A stretch of DNA of 64,000 bases from Ahaetulla prasina (GCF_028640845.1 NC_080540.1:265579958-265643957), one strand, 5' to 3'. Positions 33,139 to 45,700 are shown, counted from the stretch's first letter. Numbers and translations are program-made. Notes: generated by a model from the letters alone, not told the origin.

Positions 33139-33642
33139 TCTTCCTATTTAAGAGGAACTGTGGAACAGAGGGCTGTGAAAATATTTACAGACTCCTCAGA
33201 TCCTGGACATAAACTGTTTCAATTCCTATCCTCAGAACGACACTTATAGAGCACTGCGCACCAGAACAACAAGACACAAGAACAGTTTCTTCCCAAACGC
33301 CATCACTCCGCTAAACAAATAATTCCTTCAACTCTGTCAAATTATTTACTAAGTCTTCACTACTATTAATTTTCTCATCGTTCCCATCACCCATCTCCTT
33401 CCACTTATGACTGTATGACTGTAACTTTGTTGCTTGTATCCTTACGATTTATATTGATATTGAATGTTTCCTGATTGCTTATTTGTACCCTACGACTATC
33501 ATTAAGTATTGTACCTTATTATTCTTGATGAACGTATCTTTTCTTTTAAGTTCACTGAGAGCATATGCACCAAGACAAATTCCTTGTGTGTCCAATCACA
33601 CTTGGCCAATAAAAGAAAATCTATTCTATTCTATTCTAACCA
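33139..33642 (+). mobile_element. CR1/L3-type LINE 3' end, plus strand
   Basis: Starts in the ORF2 C-terminal tail (text corresponding to VKIFTDSSDPGHKLFQF), passes ACAAACTGTTT-type text, and ends CTTGGCCAATAAAAGAAAAT followed by (TCTAT)n. Direct counterpart of the minus-strand copies at 11203 and 13853. 5'-truncated; the frame is broken shortly after the start. Confidence 0.85.
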
Positions 33643-33649
33643 AATCCAT

Positions 33650-36120
33650 ATTGATTTATAAAGGTTTTTAAAGAGATGATTAATTATTAATTTGGATTTT
33701 AACAAGAATAAAAACAATAATAATAACAACAACCATAATATCTATTGTTACTATTGTACCTTATTAAGCTGCCTACCTTTGCCAAAGTATAGGTGGGGCA
33801 TATAAACATAACTAAACAAATAAATACTCAATTTATATAATTAACTGGACTAGCCATAGTAATGAATAAGAGAAGCTTGGATTTATAAAAGCCAGCTTTC
33901 ATTTATCACAAGTCCATATTTAAATAAATAGGGTTAAAGGTAATATATGGGTACATTTTGGGGATAATTTAGAACTATTTTATTCCTTTTTCTTTTTGCT
34001 GGACATTATGATCTGCAAAATGCAATATACTATCATAGACTGTATGGATAAAGTGAAGCATGAAGGAAACTGAATATTTTCAGGTTCTTTTGAGCTGAAA
34101 AGTTCTGTATTTCTCTCTGGACTTTGTTGCTTCCAGTATTAAATTTATTTTATTAGTAATAAACTTTTCAACCATTTAATCCAAATCTGCCTTGCTTTAT
34201 TTTAAATTGCTTGTTCTCTGAAAGAATTAAGAACAAGGTATGACATTTCTTCAAAACTTGAAACGTGTAGTCCTATTCTGAAAACTACTGCTTGTCAATC
34301 AGCCTGACATCTGGGTCATAGATATTCTACTCCTTAAATTGGATATCAACCTAGAAATCTAGCAATACCCCATAATCCAAATTTTGCCCCCGAAAAGACA
34401 AAGTACATCAACAGATGCTTCCAAAATTCCAAATTTTCTACTTATTTTTAAAATTGCACTTCTTCAGATTTCACCCTGGATTCTTGAATTACTTGAATCC
34501 TGACCAGGAACTATATTCCTATGCATATTTGAACACACAAAACACAATGAGACACCCAATTACACTCCAGGGCTTGCTGCTGACGTTACTAAAGAGCCAG
34601 TCTCCATGGATGCAGTGTAATTGTCTGCAGTGTATATTGTGGTAGGTTCCAGGAAACATGGAAACTTTTATGACTATGAGAAGGCTTCCCACAGCAAATA
34701 ATCATGCTGTGCCTTTGGGGATATGAATTGCTTTCCCCCTTCTACTCTTATTTTAATTTAAATATCTTGGTTTTGTAGGGACTAGTGTGTACATAGTATT
34801 ATCTACATAGTAATGTTTATGTAATGATCACTTACCATTCCCCTCATTTCTTTTTTAATTCAAGTGCTAAAAATATTGCACTTTCCCAGCTTGGGTTGAA
34901 GAAAACTTCTCATATTAGCCTGTTAGAACAGCAGTAGATGTTCTAGTTGTGTTTAATAAAGTATAACAGCCATTGCTCTACTCTGTATTGATTTGTTAGA
35001 AGACAAAGCAGTTTTTGCTGAAGGGAAAAGAAGCGGTATTTTGAAGCAATATAACAAACCTCCTATACAGATGTTGATGTTTGCTATAGTTGTGGTATTT
35101 ATAGTTGTCTACATAAAAGTCATGATTTGGATTGGGTAGAAATACGGTTAAGATATAATCATTTCATAGAGAAATTGCCATTCCTGGAAGGTACATCAAG
35201 GAGCAGGGCCAATGTGAGTTCTTTAAAAAGAAGCAAAATGTCTTACAGAGCAATATTATGTTTTGTTTAGGAGATCTGATATCAGAGCCTCTAATGATTC
35301 TGAGGCTCTTTTGGACCCAGTGGAAGAAGGAAGAAAGTAACTCCTAGCTATTTTGTTTTATTTTGTGCTTTCCTTGCAGCAATGGAAAAATTTAATCCAT
35401 GCCAGCTCCAAGGCTGGTGTAACTCAGTAATTGCTTGGAGATAAGTTTTGGGGGTAAGAAGGGCTCTAGACTGAGAGAGTTTCCAATGTATCCCAGGGAT
35501 TTTTGCTTATTTTCTTTTTCCAGTGCTGAAACGTTTATACTGGGGAAGAATTACAGTGAAAAATATCATGATTTTTCAGAAAGTATATCCGCCAGATACA
35601 GAATATCCTTTGTCAGCTGCATCCTCAGTTAAATTATAAGTTAAAAGATAACCAAGAGTTTCCAGCTGAAAAGTTGAACTGCAGTAATGAACAAACTCAC
35701 CTGAAGAAAGCTGGACATTTCTTTCAATTCTACTTTATTAGTCTTCTGTAAAACTATCTATATCTACCTCTGTTCACCTTGATGCTGCTGTCCTTCAGAA
35801 CTGGTACAATTAATTTCTGAGTTATAGCATCTGAAGATACAAAGAACCATTTAGAGAAGCTCATGCATGCACACACAAAATATTGATCAAAATCCAGCCA
35901 AGTTAAATATTTTGGTGTTTATGCCAATAATTAAATCACCCAGCAGCATTCTCTTATTCAGTGCACTGGAAAGAGATCAGAAAGGTTTTCAACTTCCAAG
36001 TTAAGAATTGTCTTAAAATAGAGAAAAAAGAATGTGAAATAATTTAACAAAACAAACAGGAAAAAATAAAAGATAGTTTCTTTAGAGATTGTTTCATGCC
36101 TTTCATACTTGCAAAACTGA
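33650..36120. other. No recognised feature
   Basis: About 2.5 kb of AT-rich DNA. Small AT and AAT runs occur (33700-33730). The 76-aa frame at 34415 and the 65-aa frame at 35435 resemble nothing known. Confidence 0.5.
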
Positions 36121-36139
36121 TTTAAAATTTAAAATTTAG

Positions 36140-36236
36140 GAAAGAAGGGAGGGAGGGAGGGAGAAGACAGGAAGGCAGATGGGAAGGAAGGAAGGAAGGA
36201 AGGAAGGAAGGAAGGAGGGAGGGAGGGAGGGAGGGA
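36140..36236. repeat. (GGGA)n/(GGAA)n microsatellite
   Basis: Purine-only tract of GGGA, then GGAA (36184-36215), then GGGA units, with one short interruption near 36165-36180. Confidence 0.95.
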
Positions 36237-36964
36237 AATTATTTTTCATTACGTAATAAAGCAATCAGTATACAAATATATAGGATAAACATCCTCATTT
36301 GTGATTTGTACATGTGAATATTTCTGCTTAAAAAGAATAATCAAAGACCTTTGCAAGGCAAGGGAGAAATTCTTTCACATAGTTGAAAGGTATAAATATT
36401 ATTTAATAATACTGGGCATGATCTACTGAAAACTAGATAATTAATGAAATATTAATACTTAATTGTGATGAGATGGTATCTATACCAGTCTGATTATTTG
36501 TAATAGAATAGAACCTAAAAGCCATAATTTCTGAAATTTCAGCCAAATGTTCACAGTTACCTCATCTCATTAGCACTCACTAATGTTATGTTCTACCTTT
36601 CCTTCCTATCCCTCCTATCTTTTACAAGTTTTAGGATTCTTTTGCATAGTGCTACCAATGATTCAACCTCCAAATTAAATAGGTCTATTTTATCCACAGG
36701 TTTCCATCCAATTTCTTTTTTTTTTTAAGGTTTTGGAATAAATTCATAGAAGGTGAAATAAGTGCTAAATGAGCCACTTAGAAAAGATAAGAGCATATCA
36801 GTATGGGAAAATTCTACTGCTGAGAATCTCCTAATTAACTCTGTGGAATATATCCTAATGAGTACATGCATAGATATCCAGCTGAACAGAACATTTCTGA
36901 TCTCCAGTTTTTAACATAGTTAATATCACAAGTCTAGCAGGAAATGTATATATGTGTGCATACC

Positions 36965-36965
<1 letters not shown>
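36237..36965. other. No recognised feature
   Basis: AT-rich DNA with no element ends or coding frames recognised. Confidence 0.5.

Positions 36966-37024
<59 letters not shown>
36966..37024. repeat. (CA)n microsatellite
   Basis: About 29 CA units, nearly uninterrupted. Confidence 0.97.
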
Positions 37025-37025
<1 letters not shown>

Positions 37026-37327
37026 TTGGAATTATAACAGATATCCCATAGTCTTGTGATCACATTTTGTTGCCATTTGGAAACCAGCTCTCCTTTACTG
37101 TTATTTGCAGCATCGCACAGCTATGTGAATGCAAGTTGTGATATTTGTGTCCAATGTTTCCTTCCAGTTTCTGATAAAAAATGTCCATTGGGGAAAATCA
37201 ATTTCTTTAATGACCACAGTGTTTTCTTAAATACCACCACATTAGCTTAATAACCGTCATAAAAATGGTTGCATACAACCTTAATTCTCAGCTCAATTAT
37301 GCTCATATGTGGAGAATTATGTATATA

Positions 37328-37408
37328 GACACACACATTCTCTCTCTCTTCCTCCCTCCCTCCATCTCTTTCTCTCTCTGTTACACACACATACACACAC
37401 ACACACTT
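37328..37408. repeat. Compound CA/CT microsatellite
   Basis: ACACACAC, then TCTCTCTC, CCTCCCTCCC, CTCTCTCTC and a further ACACAC run. The 85-aa minus-strand frame crossing it is repeat-derived. Confidence 0.9.
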
Positions 37409-39940
37409 GTCAATCAGACATTTTAGTATAACCATATCGTCCTTATTCAAACATCGTATTAACCAAAAGCTGACACCAGGAACCTTCCACATACTTTGGA
37501 TCAATCAACCTAAAATTATTGGAATTATAATTCATATGAACCACACTGTATATTATTACTGTAAAATACAATTGGGCCTGTGGGTCTGCTGATTGACATT
37601 TAGCATTGTGTTTCAGGTTTAAACTATGACTAAAATTAACTTTGTTTTGTGCCAACAAGTCAGCTTAATTAATCATAGTCTAGTGGACATAAAGAAGACT
37701 TGTTAACTTTTGGTTATATGTTAAACTATGGTAAACCCGAAAAGATCCCAAACATTTTTTCCAGTGAAATTGTAAGCAGATTTTACTCACTCTCCAAGTT
37801 CTTATTTTTTCCTAAAAGTGGTCATCTACATTTTTTAATTTACATCTATATTTTTTTAAAAATACAGTTTTTAAAAAATACATATACTTTTATTGAACCT
37901 TGTAGATATTATGGGCTTTGTGGGATGAGAAACATGAGAATGCATTTGAACATGTTTACTCAGTTTAGATTCAATGAGTAATCAGCTGCAAAGTCTTCTG
38001 TCAAAAACAAATGTTCCAGTAATAATTTCAGCAATAGAATAACAATATATAATTTTCATTATTTCTTAATTTTATGCTGTCATTTAGTGTTATAATGTAT
38101 GATTACTGACTGATTCTGATTAAATACGCCACACCAAAACTCAGGATAACAGAATTTCAATCATAACGAAATACCTTCTTTCAGTCATCTTATTCTGGTT
38201 TACTGAGAAATAATTCAAGCTATTCATCTGATCAATGTATTTTTCTTTTCTGATTTTGCTCATGATTACTCCTATTTTGCTGGGCTTGGAGATTTGTTAT
38301 AATGTGCACTAGCTCCCAGCAACTAATTATTTAAGGTCACCCATCACTAAGATTCCATAGAACAAGCTGACATCTTGTAATTAATTGTAATGTTTGGCTG
38401 AAGAATGATGCCAGAATTACTGTTAAATAAATCCAGAGACTTCTTCCAGAACATTCCACAAATTTCTTTTTTTTATTCATGAACATATTCCACATTCTAC
38501 ATCAAAATAATTAATGGGAAACCATTTTCATTATATTTGAATTTTAATCATGCAACAAGAAGCTTTACTGAAACTTAGAAGGACTGATTTTGAAATGATA
38601 GCATTTTCCACAGATGATATAGGAAATAGAGAGAAAGAAACAGCTCTTGTTCCACAGAACTAGTCAAGACAGTTAATAATAGTATAAAAGGACTTCGTAT
38701 ATGGTCAATAGAATTGGAAAATGAAATTGTAAAACCAATGAAGAGTGGGGCTCCATAATAAAAAAAACTAAATATGTTAAGGGATTTTTGAAATGGGAAT
38801 TATTTAGCCTGAAGAACTCTGTAATGAGAACTTTTGGACAATTGGATCAAAGTCTAAAATTGGAATTCAATCCTGTGCTTATTTGTGGAGAAATGATGAA
38901 GCTCTTTAAGTTCAATGCATACATATTCTTATCTGTGGCCAAACTGGCTATCTGAAAAGAGGAAGGGTACAGCAACAAAAATATTAAATTCAGAGAAGTT
39001 TAATGAGGACAATTGTGGTGAGAAAGGAATTCTCATAACAATTGTATAATTTCCAAAAAGGAAAAAGAACAAAAACATATATATATAAAAAAGGGGTGTA
39101 TGTGAGAAAGAGAGACATACTGAAAAAGGGAGAAAAGAAACAGCAAATGATTTCCAAAGCCATAGTGTTGATAATAAACAGGATGAACTCCAATTCAGAA
39201 TAATGGTATATATTTATATATTTTCAGTTCAGTTTTTCTGAAATATTATACCCATATATTTTCTGGATGATTTTGTAAATCCACATGGCTAAATACTTTA
39301 AAAGTAAATTTAATTAATATGTAATCACTGAGCAATATTTTTTTCAAAACTTTTGCTTCCCAAAAATGTTGTGGTGATTATGATAAAGTTGTAATTGTCA
39401 CGTTGAAGCTGAACACAAATATGCTTTTAGAATGACTGTACATGTAAGAATCTTGAGAAATATAAAATTAGCTTTTAATTATTAAAATTATTTAATCACA
39501 TGAAGTTTCCAAATGCTGTGTGTGTTCAACAGGGCTAAAAGTCTTTTGCTACTGATTTATTTTATTTTTTTGCACTCAGTGTCTAATGCATCTTGCTGCA
39601 GTGTCCAAAAACAGTCAGCCAACACTGATGCATTCCAGTTGCCCTGATACTGTTTTGACTGAACCTAGATTTTCAGGAAAGAAATCTAAGTATAAATGCA
39701 GAATATGAATCTTCAGTAATACGTTGCACTGCACAATCTTGTAAATTGTCCAACCAGCTGAATGTAGTTTGAGACAACACAGATTCATCCCAAACAGCCT
39801 GCACCTGTGTTCAACAGCGAAGGGACCCAGGGCAGAAAACATCCTGCAGAAAGGACAGCTCCACGAACACAGTTCTTTCACCAGTTCCCAGAAGGCTCCA
39901 CATCCATTTACACTACTCAAGTGACTCTGACGACACTGAC
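37409..39940. other. No recognised feature
   Basis: AT-rich DNA. The 93-aa plus frame at 37700 and the 115-aa minus frame at 39615 were examined and match no family I know. Small AT and GA runs only. Confidence 0.45.
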
Positions 39941-39944
39941 AAAC

Positions 39945-40008
39945 TTTCAAGTGGCTGTACACCGCCCTGAGTCCTTCGGGAGAAGGGCGGTCTAGAAATC
40001 TAATAAAA

Positions 40009-40067
<59 letters not shown>

Positions 40068-40070
40068 GTG
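39945..40070 (+). mobile_element. L2/SINE-type 3' tail with (AAAT)n
   Basis: GTGGCTGTACACCGCCCTGA, then CTTCGGGAGAAGGGCGGTCT and AATCTAATAAAATAAATAAA, ending in a long (AAAT)n run (40005-40067). The GGGCGG stem-loop resembles the 3' end of L2-type LINEs and their SINE partners in squamates. Only the terminus is recognisable. Confidence 0.6.
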
Positions 40071-40082
40071 GACTTTCTAAAA

Positions 40083-40217
40083 CCAGGCTGTGAAACTCGC
40101 GGCCACAGGCCAGATGCGTCACGTGCTGGCCATGCCAATGCTCAGGTTTAGCAAAGGGAAAAAAAGTCATGATAAGTCATATGACAATGCCGTGACAAGG
40201 CGAGTTTGACACCCCTG
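40083..40217. mobile_element. hAT-type MITE (135 bp)
   Basis: Left end CCAGGCTGTGAAACTCGCGG and right end CGAGTTTGACACCCCTG are inverted. A perfect 8-bp duplication TTCTAAAA lies at 40075-40082 and 40218-40225. Confidence 0.85.
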
Positions 40218-40292
40218 TTCTAAAAGAATGCAAATGACTAGCTGTCTGCAGGGAATATACAGTAAATCTTTCCATTCCCCATCATCCAGTCA

Positions 40293-40425
40293 GAACTGAA
40301 GAAGCTTCTTGGATGAGAAGCTAAATATTTTCAAAGAAAAAACAAGAAAGTCCAGTTGTCTCTTGAAAAAGCACCTTTGGGATAACCACGACCTGGATGA
40401 CTGAGAATCTCCACAGACGTATATC
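40293..40425 (+). mobile_element. Penelope-type repeat fragment with degenerate hammerhead-like core
   Basis: CTGAAGA (40296-40302) is followed by an exact 6-bp stem (AGCTTC at 40303-40308 with GAAGCT at 40317-40322). The position of GAAAC now reads AAATATTTTC. Downstream comes GAAAAAGCACCTTTGGGATA, a phrase common in vertebrate repeats of this type. Confidence 0.45.
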
Positions 40426-40792
40426 TGAGCTGTATCCCAAGCTTTAGAGCCATTACTTTTAGATCTTCATTTGGTGTACTGGATCTGCTTCACCAATAGT
40501 ATCATGTTTTTGTTTCTTTCATGTGCATATATAGCCATCAAGTACTGAAGGGTATGCATTGCTATTGTGTAAAAATGGAAGATTTCTATGAAAGGGTATG
40601 CGATGGGTTAAATTACAGGTAATTTTTGTGATTAGCAACCAAAAATCAATAAAATACATCCCCAAACTGTTCAGGAAGCAAAATCTTTATTGTCCAGTGC
40701 ATTATTGTACTTAAAGCATTCTTACATTTGTAGCAAATGTGTAGCTTTCCCAACAGAAGACAACAGAAACTCAAAAATTCTGCTATGGATAA

Positions 40793-41131
40793 AGGTAAAG
40801 GTAAATATACGTGCTAGTCATTCCCGACTCTAGGGGGTGGTGCTCATCTCCATTTCAAAGCCGAAGAGCCAGCGCTGTCTGAAGACCTTTCCGTGGTCAT
40901 GTGGCCATCATGACTCAACACCAAAGGCACATGGAACGCTGTTACCTTCCCACCAAAGGTGGTCCTTATTTTTCTACTTGCATTTTTACGTGCTTTCAAA
41001 CTGCTGGGTTTGGCAGAAGCTGGGACAAGTAATGGGAGCTTAGCCTGTTACACGGCAGCAGCAGGGATTCAAACTGCTGAACTGCTGACCTTTCGATTGA
41101 CAAGCTCAGCGTCTTAGCCCCTTGAGCCACC
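40793..41131 (-). mobile_element. Sauria SINE, full length, minus strand
   Basis: From the left: AAGGTAAAGG-type tail, body (AAGCCGAAGAGCCAGCGCTG), and a tRNA-like head on the right (GGGATTCAAACTGCTGAACT as reversed B box, CTTGAGCCACCG). An 11-bp duplication GCTATGGATAA flanks it at 40782-40792 and 41132-41142. Same family as 15190-15529. Confidence 0.9.
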
Positions 41132-41142
41132 GCTATGGATAA

Positions 41143-42184
41143 TACACCTTAAATAAGGGCTACATACTGCATCTTCAAATACCTTTTATATATGTTACCC
41201 AGATAATCTATTTTGTCATTTTAAGAGCTGCAGAAGAAAATGAGTTGAAACATCTGCTAATATGAGTCTTCATCTTCTGTCATGGGTCTAGTTCTAGCTA
41301 AGCATGCTGAGTCACAATGTAAAAGATATACTGTAACTGGGATATCAAGAAATGCTTGTAATTCCTTTATTGATGCTTTTCCTATTTGCATTTATTTTTC
41401 TTTTTTTAAAAAAATATGGTTGCTAGTACTTCATGTTAACCAAAAGAATAAAATAGAAAACAAATATTATTTCAACTTTTGCTGATTATATTATTTTTTA
41501 ATCATTTTTTTTTGTCCAAGGAACCATTCCTTTTCATTCAGTACTCTTCATTAAACTGCTATTTTTATATATACTGTATGCATAGAAGCCAAACAGAGTG
41601 GCATATCATTTGAAGAAACAACAAATTTAAAAAGTATAATATGTATAGAGTATAATATGTACTCTAATAATATGTATATCAGCCATATTTTAAACTTAAG
41701 CTAAGCAATAGATAAACTTAAATTTAAGGTAAATAATAGCTTAAACTCTATTGCCATGATATGGACTTTCTCCTACCAGCTCCAGTCATAGTTTGTTTTC
41801 TAGATCTAGTAGAAAGCTAGATTAAGCATTTATTTTGCCCAATGGCATTCAAGTACTAAGTAATCAGGGAAGGGGCAAAAGATACTCAACAGTTTATTTG
41901 AGCCTGGGAAAAATATTGGTTACAGTTTTATTGGTTATATGTCACAAAGTTTTGGTGTAGCCTGATGCCCAGATTGTATTTCTGACAATCCTTCTTGATA
42001 CATAGGTTCTTCCATTCAACCAGTTTACCATAAGTTAATGACTTGTTCAATTCACAGTCATTGGGAGTTGGCTGGCATACAAACCTGATAAATAATAAAG
42101 GCATTGATAAGAAATGGAGAGTTCTGAAAACTGTATTTTGAGCACACCTTTCCTACATTTTGATTCCTTGCTCCAGATCCCGGG
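41143..42184. other. No recognised feature
   Basis: AT-rich spacer; nothing coding or repetitive recognised. Confidence 0.5.
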
Positions 42185-42707
42185 TCAAAGTCAAACCCAC
42201 ACCACATCTCTGACATAAATACAATAGAATGCGTCCAGAAATATTTTACTAGAAGAATTCTTCACTCCTCCGAAAACAACAAAATACCTTATACCACCAG
42301 GCTTGAAATCCTGGGATTAGAAAATTTACAACTCCATCGACTTCGACATGACCTGTGTTTAACACACAAAATCATCTATTACAATATCCTTCCTGTAAAT
42401 GACTACTTCAGCTTCAATCGCAATATTACAAGAGCAAAAAATAGATTCAAGCTTAATGTCAACCGCTTCAAACTTGATTGCAGAAAATATGACTTCTGCA
42501 ACAGAGTTGTTAATACTTGGAACTCATTACCTGAATCCATAGTCTCTACTCAAAATCTCAAAATCTTCAACCAAAAACTGTCTACTATTGACCTCACCCC
42601 ATTCCTAAGAGGACTATAAGGGGCGTGCATAAGAGCACAAAAGTGCCTACCGTTCCTGTCCTATTGTTCCCTTTATTATATCTAATTAATATAGCTAATG
42701 CATATTC

Positions 42708-42712
<5 letters not shown>
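42185..42712 (+). pseudogene. CR1/Rex-like LINE ORF2 C-terminus
   Basis: An open stretch from about 42185 to 42619 (stop TAA in CTATAAGG) reads ...IECVQKYFTRRI, TRLEILGLENLQLHRLRHDL, NDYFSFNRNITRA, VVNTWNSLPESIVS, STIDLTPFLRGL. The xxWNSLPE motif and R-x-x-L-G-L block are typical of CR1/Rex-group RT C-termini. No RT catalytic core is present (5'-truncated). The 3' UTR continues through (CA)n/(TA)n, where a Penelope element is inserted, to a tail at 43758-43826. Confidence 0.75.

Positions 42713-42762
<50 letters not shown>
42713..42762. repeat. (CA)n(TA)n compound microsatellite
   Basis: About 15 CA units then about 10 TA units, within the LINE 3' UTR and directly at the Penelope junction. 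Confidence 0.95.
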
Positions 42763-42763
<1 letters not shown>

Positions 42764-42814
42764 GGTCTTTGGTTGTTCGGGTTTTCTCCCGTGTAAAATT
42801 GGAAGTGTCTTGGC

Positions 42815-42848
42815 GACGTTTCGACGAAGTCTCATTCGTCATCTTCAG
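42815..42848 (-). ncRNA. Hammerhead-like motif in Penelope 3' region
   Basis: On the minus strand CTGAAGA, then a perfect 6-bp stem (GACGAA/TTCGTC) with loop TGAGAC, then GAAACGTC. This fits CUGANGA, helix II, GAAA. One extra T lies between core and stem, and helix I is weak. Penelope-like elements are known to carry minimal hammerheads; activity here is unproven. Confidence 0.45.
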
Positions 42849-43073
42849 GCTTCAGCTACGTGCTTGTAGCAATGTGTGATCGCAGCTGTTTCTTCCTTTT
42901 AACTGCTAGTGGGGGTTTGAACTGATTGGGTGGGAGCTTGGCTGTGCTCTGATTGGATGGGGTTTTTTCTGTGCTCTGATTGGATGGGGGTGTGTCCTCT
43001 TTGGGTGGGGGCTTGGTTGTGCTCAGATTAGTCTGAGCTGCAGGGGGATTTGAGCTGGTGAGCTGCACAGCTG

Positions 43074-43676
43074 TTGTCCGGCTTCATGTTCACGGTTGTG
43101 CCACATCTTCACAGTGCCACATCTTCACACTTTAAAAAGACCAGAACTATCGTCAAAACTGAACACTTTAACAACAGAATAATCAGAGAAGCCATCAAGA
43201 TAGAAAAACGCCCACACAGCATGAACAAAAGAGATGATACCTCCTGCCTACCAGCCATTTGGAAACCTGCCCTTATTGACAAACGTGTCCCTAACACGAG
43301 GAATGACACCAGACCCACACTCACGAGGTCCACACAGGATGTCACCACCACACATCCACCCAGAAAGCAGACCCAAACCCACACTGATCATGAAGCACGA
43401 TTAAGGACCAGAAGCCAGACCGCAGCTGCAACATTGGCCATTTCAAACCCCTCCAATCCATACATGCAGCAGACTGACACCCACTGTGAAGATGTGGCAC
43501 GACCGCGAACACGAAGCCGGACAACAGCTGTGCAGCTCACCAGCTCAAATCCCCCTGCAGCTCAGACTAATCTGAGCACAACCAAGCCCCCACCCAAAGA
43601 GGACACACCCCCATCCAATCAGAGCACCAAAAAACCAAAAAACCCCCATCCAATCAGAGCATACAAACACCCGTGA
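43074..43676 (+). pseudogene. Penelope endonuclease C-terminal part
   Basis: A 200-aa frame whose first 20 or so residues derive from the inverted junction. From FKKTRTIVKTEHFNNRIIRE it matches the segment after the GIY-YIG domain of the copy at 49009-49894, then becomes a Thr/Pro/Gln-rich tail. The GIY and YIG catalytic segments are missing, so it cannot be an active nuclease. The C-terminus is shortened by an internal deletion. Confidence 0.65.
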
Positions 43677-43687
43677 AAACCTCAGAA

Positions 43688-43690
<3 letters not shown>

Positions 43691-43757
<67 letters not shown>
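43691..43757. repeat. (AT)n microsatellite
   Basis: About 33 AT units at the right edge of the Penelope element. It is followed by a LINE 3' tail (TATTGTTATGACAAAATTAA, AAATAAATAAA) to 43826. Confidence 0.95.
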
Positions 43758-43758
<1 letters not shown>

Positions 43759-43830
43759 CATGATATGTTTTTACTTATGACAATGTTTATGTATATTGTT
43801 ATGACAAAATTAAATAAATAAAAAAAACAG

Positions 43831-44228
43831 TCAAGAGATTTCAAATTAGTCAAGATACATTGAGTCTGGGTGATCAGATGGTTGTTGGCAATGAAAAAGC
43901 TTAAGCTTGCTGCTTTTCTTAAACAGAAGTAACCTTAATGTTGCTCATTTGGAAAGGCAAGATACCTTTCTTGCAAGCATTGCAGAATGTCTTTGCTCTG
44001 TTCTACTGTCTTGGTCCCCACTCCCCTCAGCATGACAGGCAAGCTCTTCTACTGATATCTTCTGATGGTAGCTTTGTCTGCTGGTTACTGAACAGCTCCA
44101 TCTCCTCTACTAACAGCTCCTCAGGCAATAGTTCAACCAGCAAATATGGATCAGGCTGCTCATTTCCAGTCTCCTCATTTGAGTCTAAGCTCAATATGAT
44201 ATAAGAGAATAATTAAACCCTTTAGTAC
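43831..44228. other. No recognised feature
   Basis: A Ser-rich plus frame (43938-44204, 88 aa) resembles repeat-like CTCCTC text rather than a gene. No ends found. Confidence 0.4.
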
Positions 44229-44577
44229 CATGATGGCGAACCTATGGCACATGTGCCAGAGATGGCACACAGAGCCCTCTCTGCTGGCATGTGTGCCATC
44301 GCCTCAGGTCAGATCTCCATGGCGTTTCTTTTGTGAGCATGTGTTTCCCTGCAAATGACGAAACAGAAGCTCACGAAAGAAAAAGATCTTACCTCTTGCT
44401 GCGCTGCCGGTGTTAGGATGCCAGCTGGTCTTCGGATCTCTGCTGCACATGTGTGCATGTCTGCACACCCACACGCTCATGTCTGTGCATGTGCACATTT
44501 GCACACATGTAACTTTCAGTTTGAGCATACGCACATGCAGTTTGGGCACTTGGTGTCTAAAAGGTTCACCATCATTG
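44229..44577. mobile_element. hAT-type MITE (about 349 bp)
   Basis: Left end CATGATGGCGAACCTATGGC and right end AAGGTTCACCATCATTG are inverted. TTTAGTAC is duplicated at 44221-44228 and 44579-44586. The GTGCCAGAGATGGCACACAG interior is typical of a widespread amniote hAT family. Long frames across it (44355-44783 plus, 44304-44549 minus) are not genes. Confidence 0.85.
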
Positions 44578-44586
44578 CTTTAGTAC

Positions 44587-45590
44587 AACTGTGTTTTATA
44601 CTCAAAATAATGGTGGGGCTATTTGGCTTTTCTTTGTCACACTTCCCTTTTTCACAGGATGGTATCATGGTTTGCCTCCCTAGATCATTTGCTGTTCCAC
44701 GGCCAAATCCAAGGCTACATTATTTTAAACCGCCAAAGAAGGCATTGGGCTATAACACCCTGTGTTTTATTTCTAAGATATGATTTATTTATTTTTTAAA
44801 AAAAGGTGAGTGCCAAGAGAACTGTCTCAGATAAATAGTCTAGCAGCACCTTACATATATACATTATAAAAGTACAGGAAACAATGGAGGTTACCATATT
44901 CTCTCCCCTTCATTCAGCGCAAATAATATATGTGCACTATGGATGGAAGCCTAATTGATTTTAAAGATGGACTGGAGGGAAAATTAATTTTAAATCAATT
45001 AATTATTAAAATTATGTTGAATAAATTAATTTAAAAGCAGATAGACAATTTGCTTAAAATGTGGACTAGATAAACCATTTATATAAAGATGAACTTGGGC
45101 AAGAGTGTGCATAAGTTTACAAATATGTGTATTTGAGTATATGCTGATAAGATGTCAAGAGGAATCTAAATGGAGATGGTCCCAGGAAGAATCGACCAGA
45201 TGTATAAGGTAAGGTCCTCTCTGATGGGCCATCTGACAGCTGGTTGGATCCATATCATGGACAATTGTATTCCTTTGGTGGGTGGTGGTGAAGAATGCTG
45301 CACAAATTCCTTTATTATTTTAAGGGGTCAGCTTGGCATCCCAGAACTTGAGATCCCCTGGGGTACTGCTTATTTGAAAATGATTAAGAAGCCTTCCTGA
45401 CAGGCAAAAATTCTCTGAATCATTCTTCTGGGCAAGTCCTGCATGACAGGTTGTTTGCTACATATATTATGGTACCACACGTTTTGAACATATGGCAAGC
45501 ACACTGCTTCTGAGGTAGGTCTTAAAACCTTGTATTTTATGCCTCCTAAAATTTTACCTTATTCCAAGGTAACAAGACATCCTTCACCTT
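44587..45590. other. No recognised feature
   Basis: AT-rich spacer. The 76-aa plus frame at 45170 resembles no family I know. Confidence 0.45.
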
Positions 45591-45594
45591 TTGC

Positions 45595-45700
45595 AAAGGA
45601 AGGAAGGAAGGAAGGAAGGAAGGAAGGAAGGAAGGAAGGAAGGAAGGAAGGAAGGAAGGAAGGAAGGAAGGAAGGAAGGAAGGAAGGAAGGAAGGAAGGT
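45595..45700. repeat. (AAGG)n microsatellite
   Basis: About 26 near-perfect AAGG units. The 81-aa plus frame of EGRK repeats across it is an artefact. Confidence 0.97.

Larger units (their letters stand above)
42763..43690. mobile_element. Penelope-like element, 3' end in inverted arrangement
   Basis: 42763-43098 is the element 3' end on the minus strand; 43099-43690 is the endonuclease-downstream region on the plus strand. Both share the same C-terminal text (QLTSSNPPAAQTNLSTTKPP on opposite strands), so they form an inverted repeat. The plus-strand part has lost an internal segment before its terminal ACACCCGTGAAAACCTCAGA. No RT is present. (TA)n tracts lie on both sides. Confidence 0.75.

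Noticed and set aside
39615..39962. 115-aa minus-strand frame
   Set aside because: Unrecognised, Cys-rich but without a spaced motif, and it overlaps the LINE/SINE tail; probably chance.
43938..44204. Ser-rich 88-aa frame as a gene exon
   Set aside because: Low-complexity text, no splice sites or homology that I can recognise.
44355..44783. 142-aa plus-strand frame
   Set aside because: Most of it crosses a hAT MITE; composition is repeat-like (AHVCMSAHPHAH) and no family is recognised.
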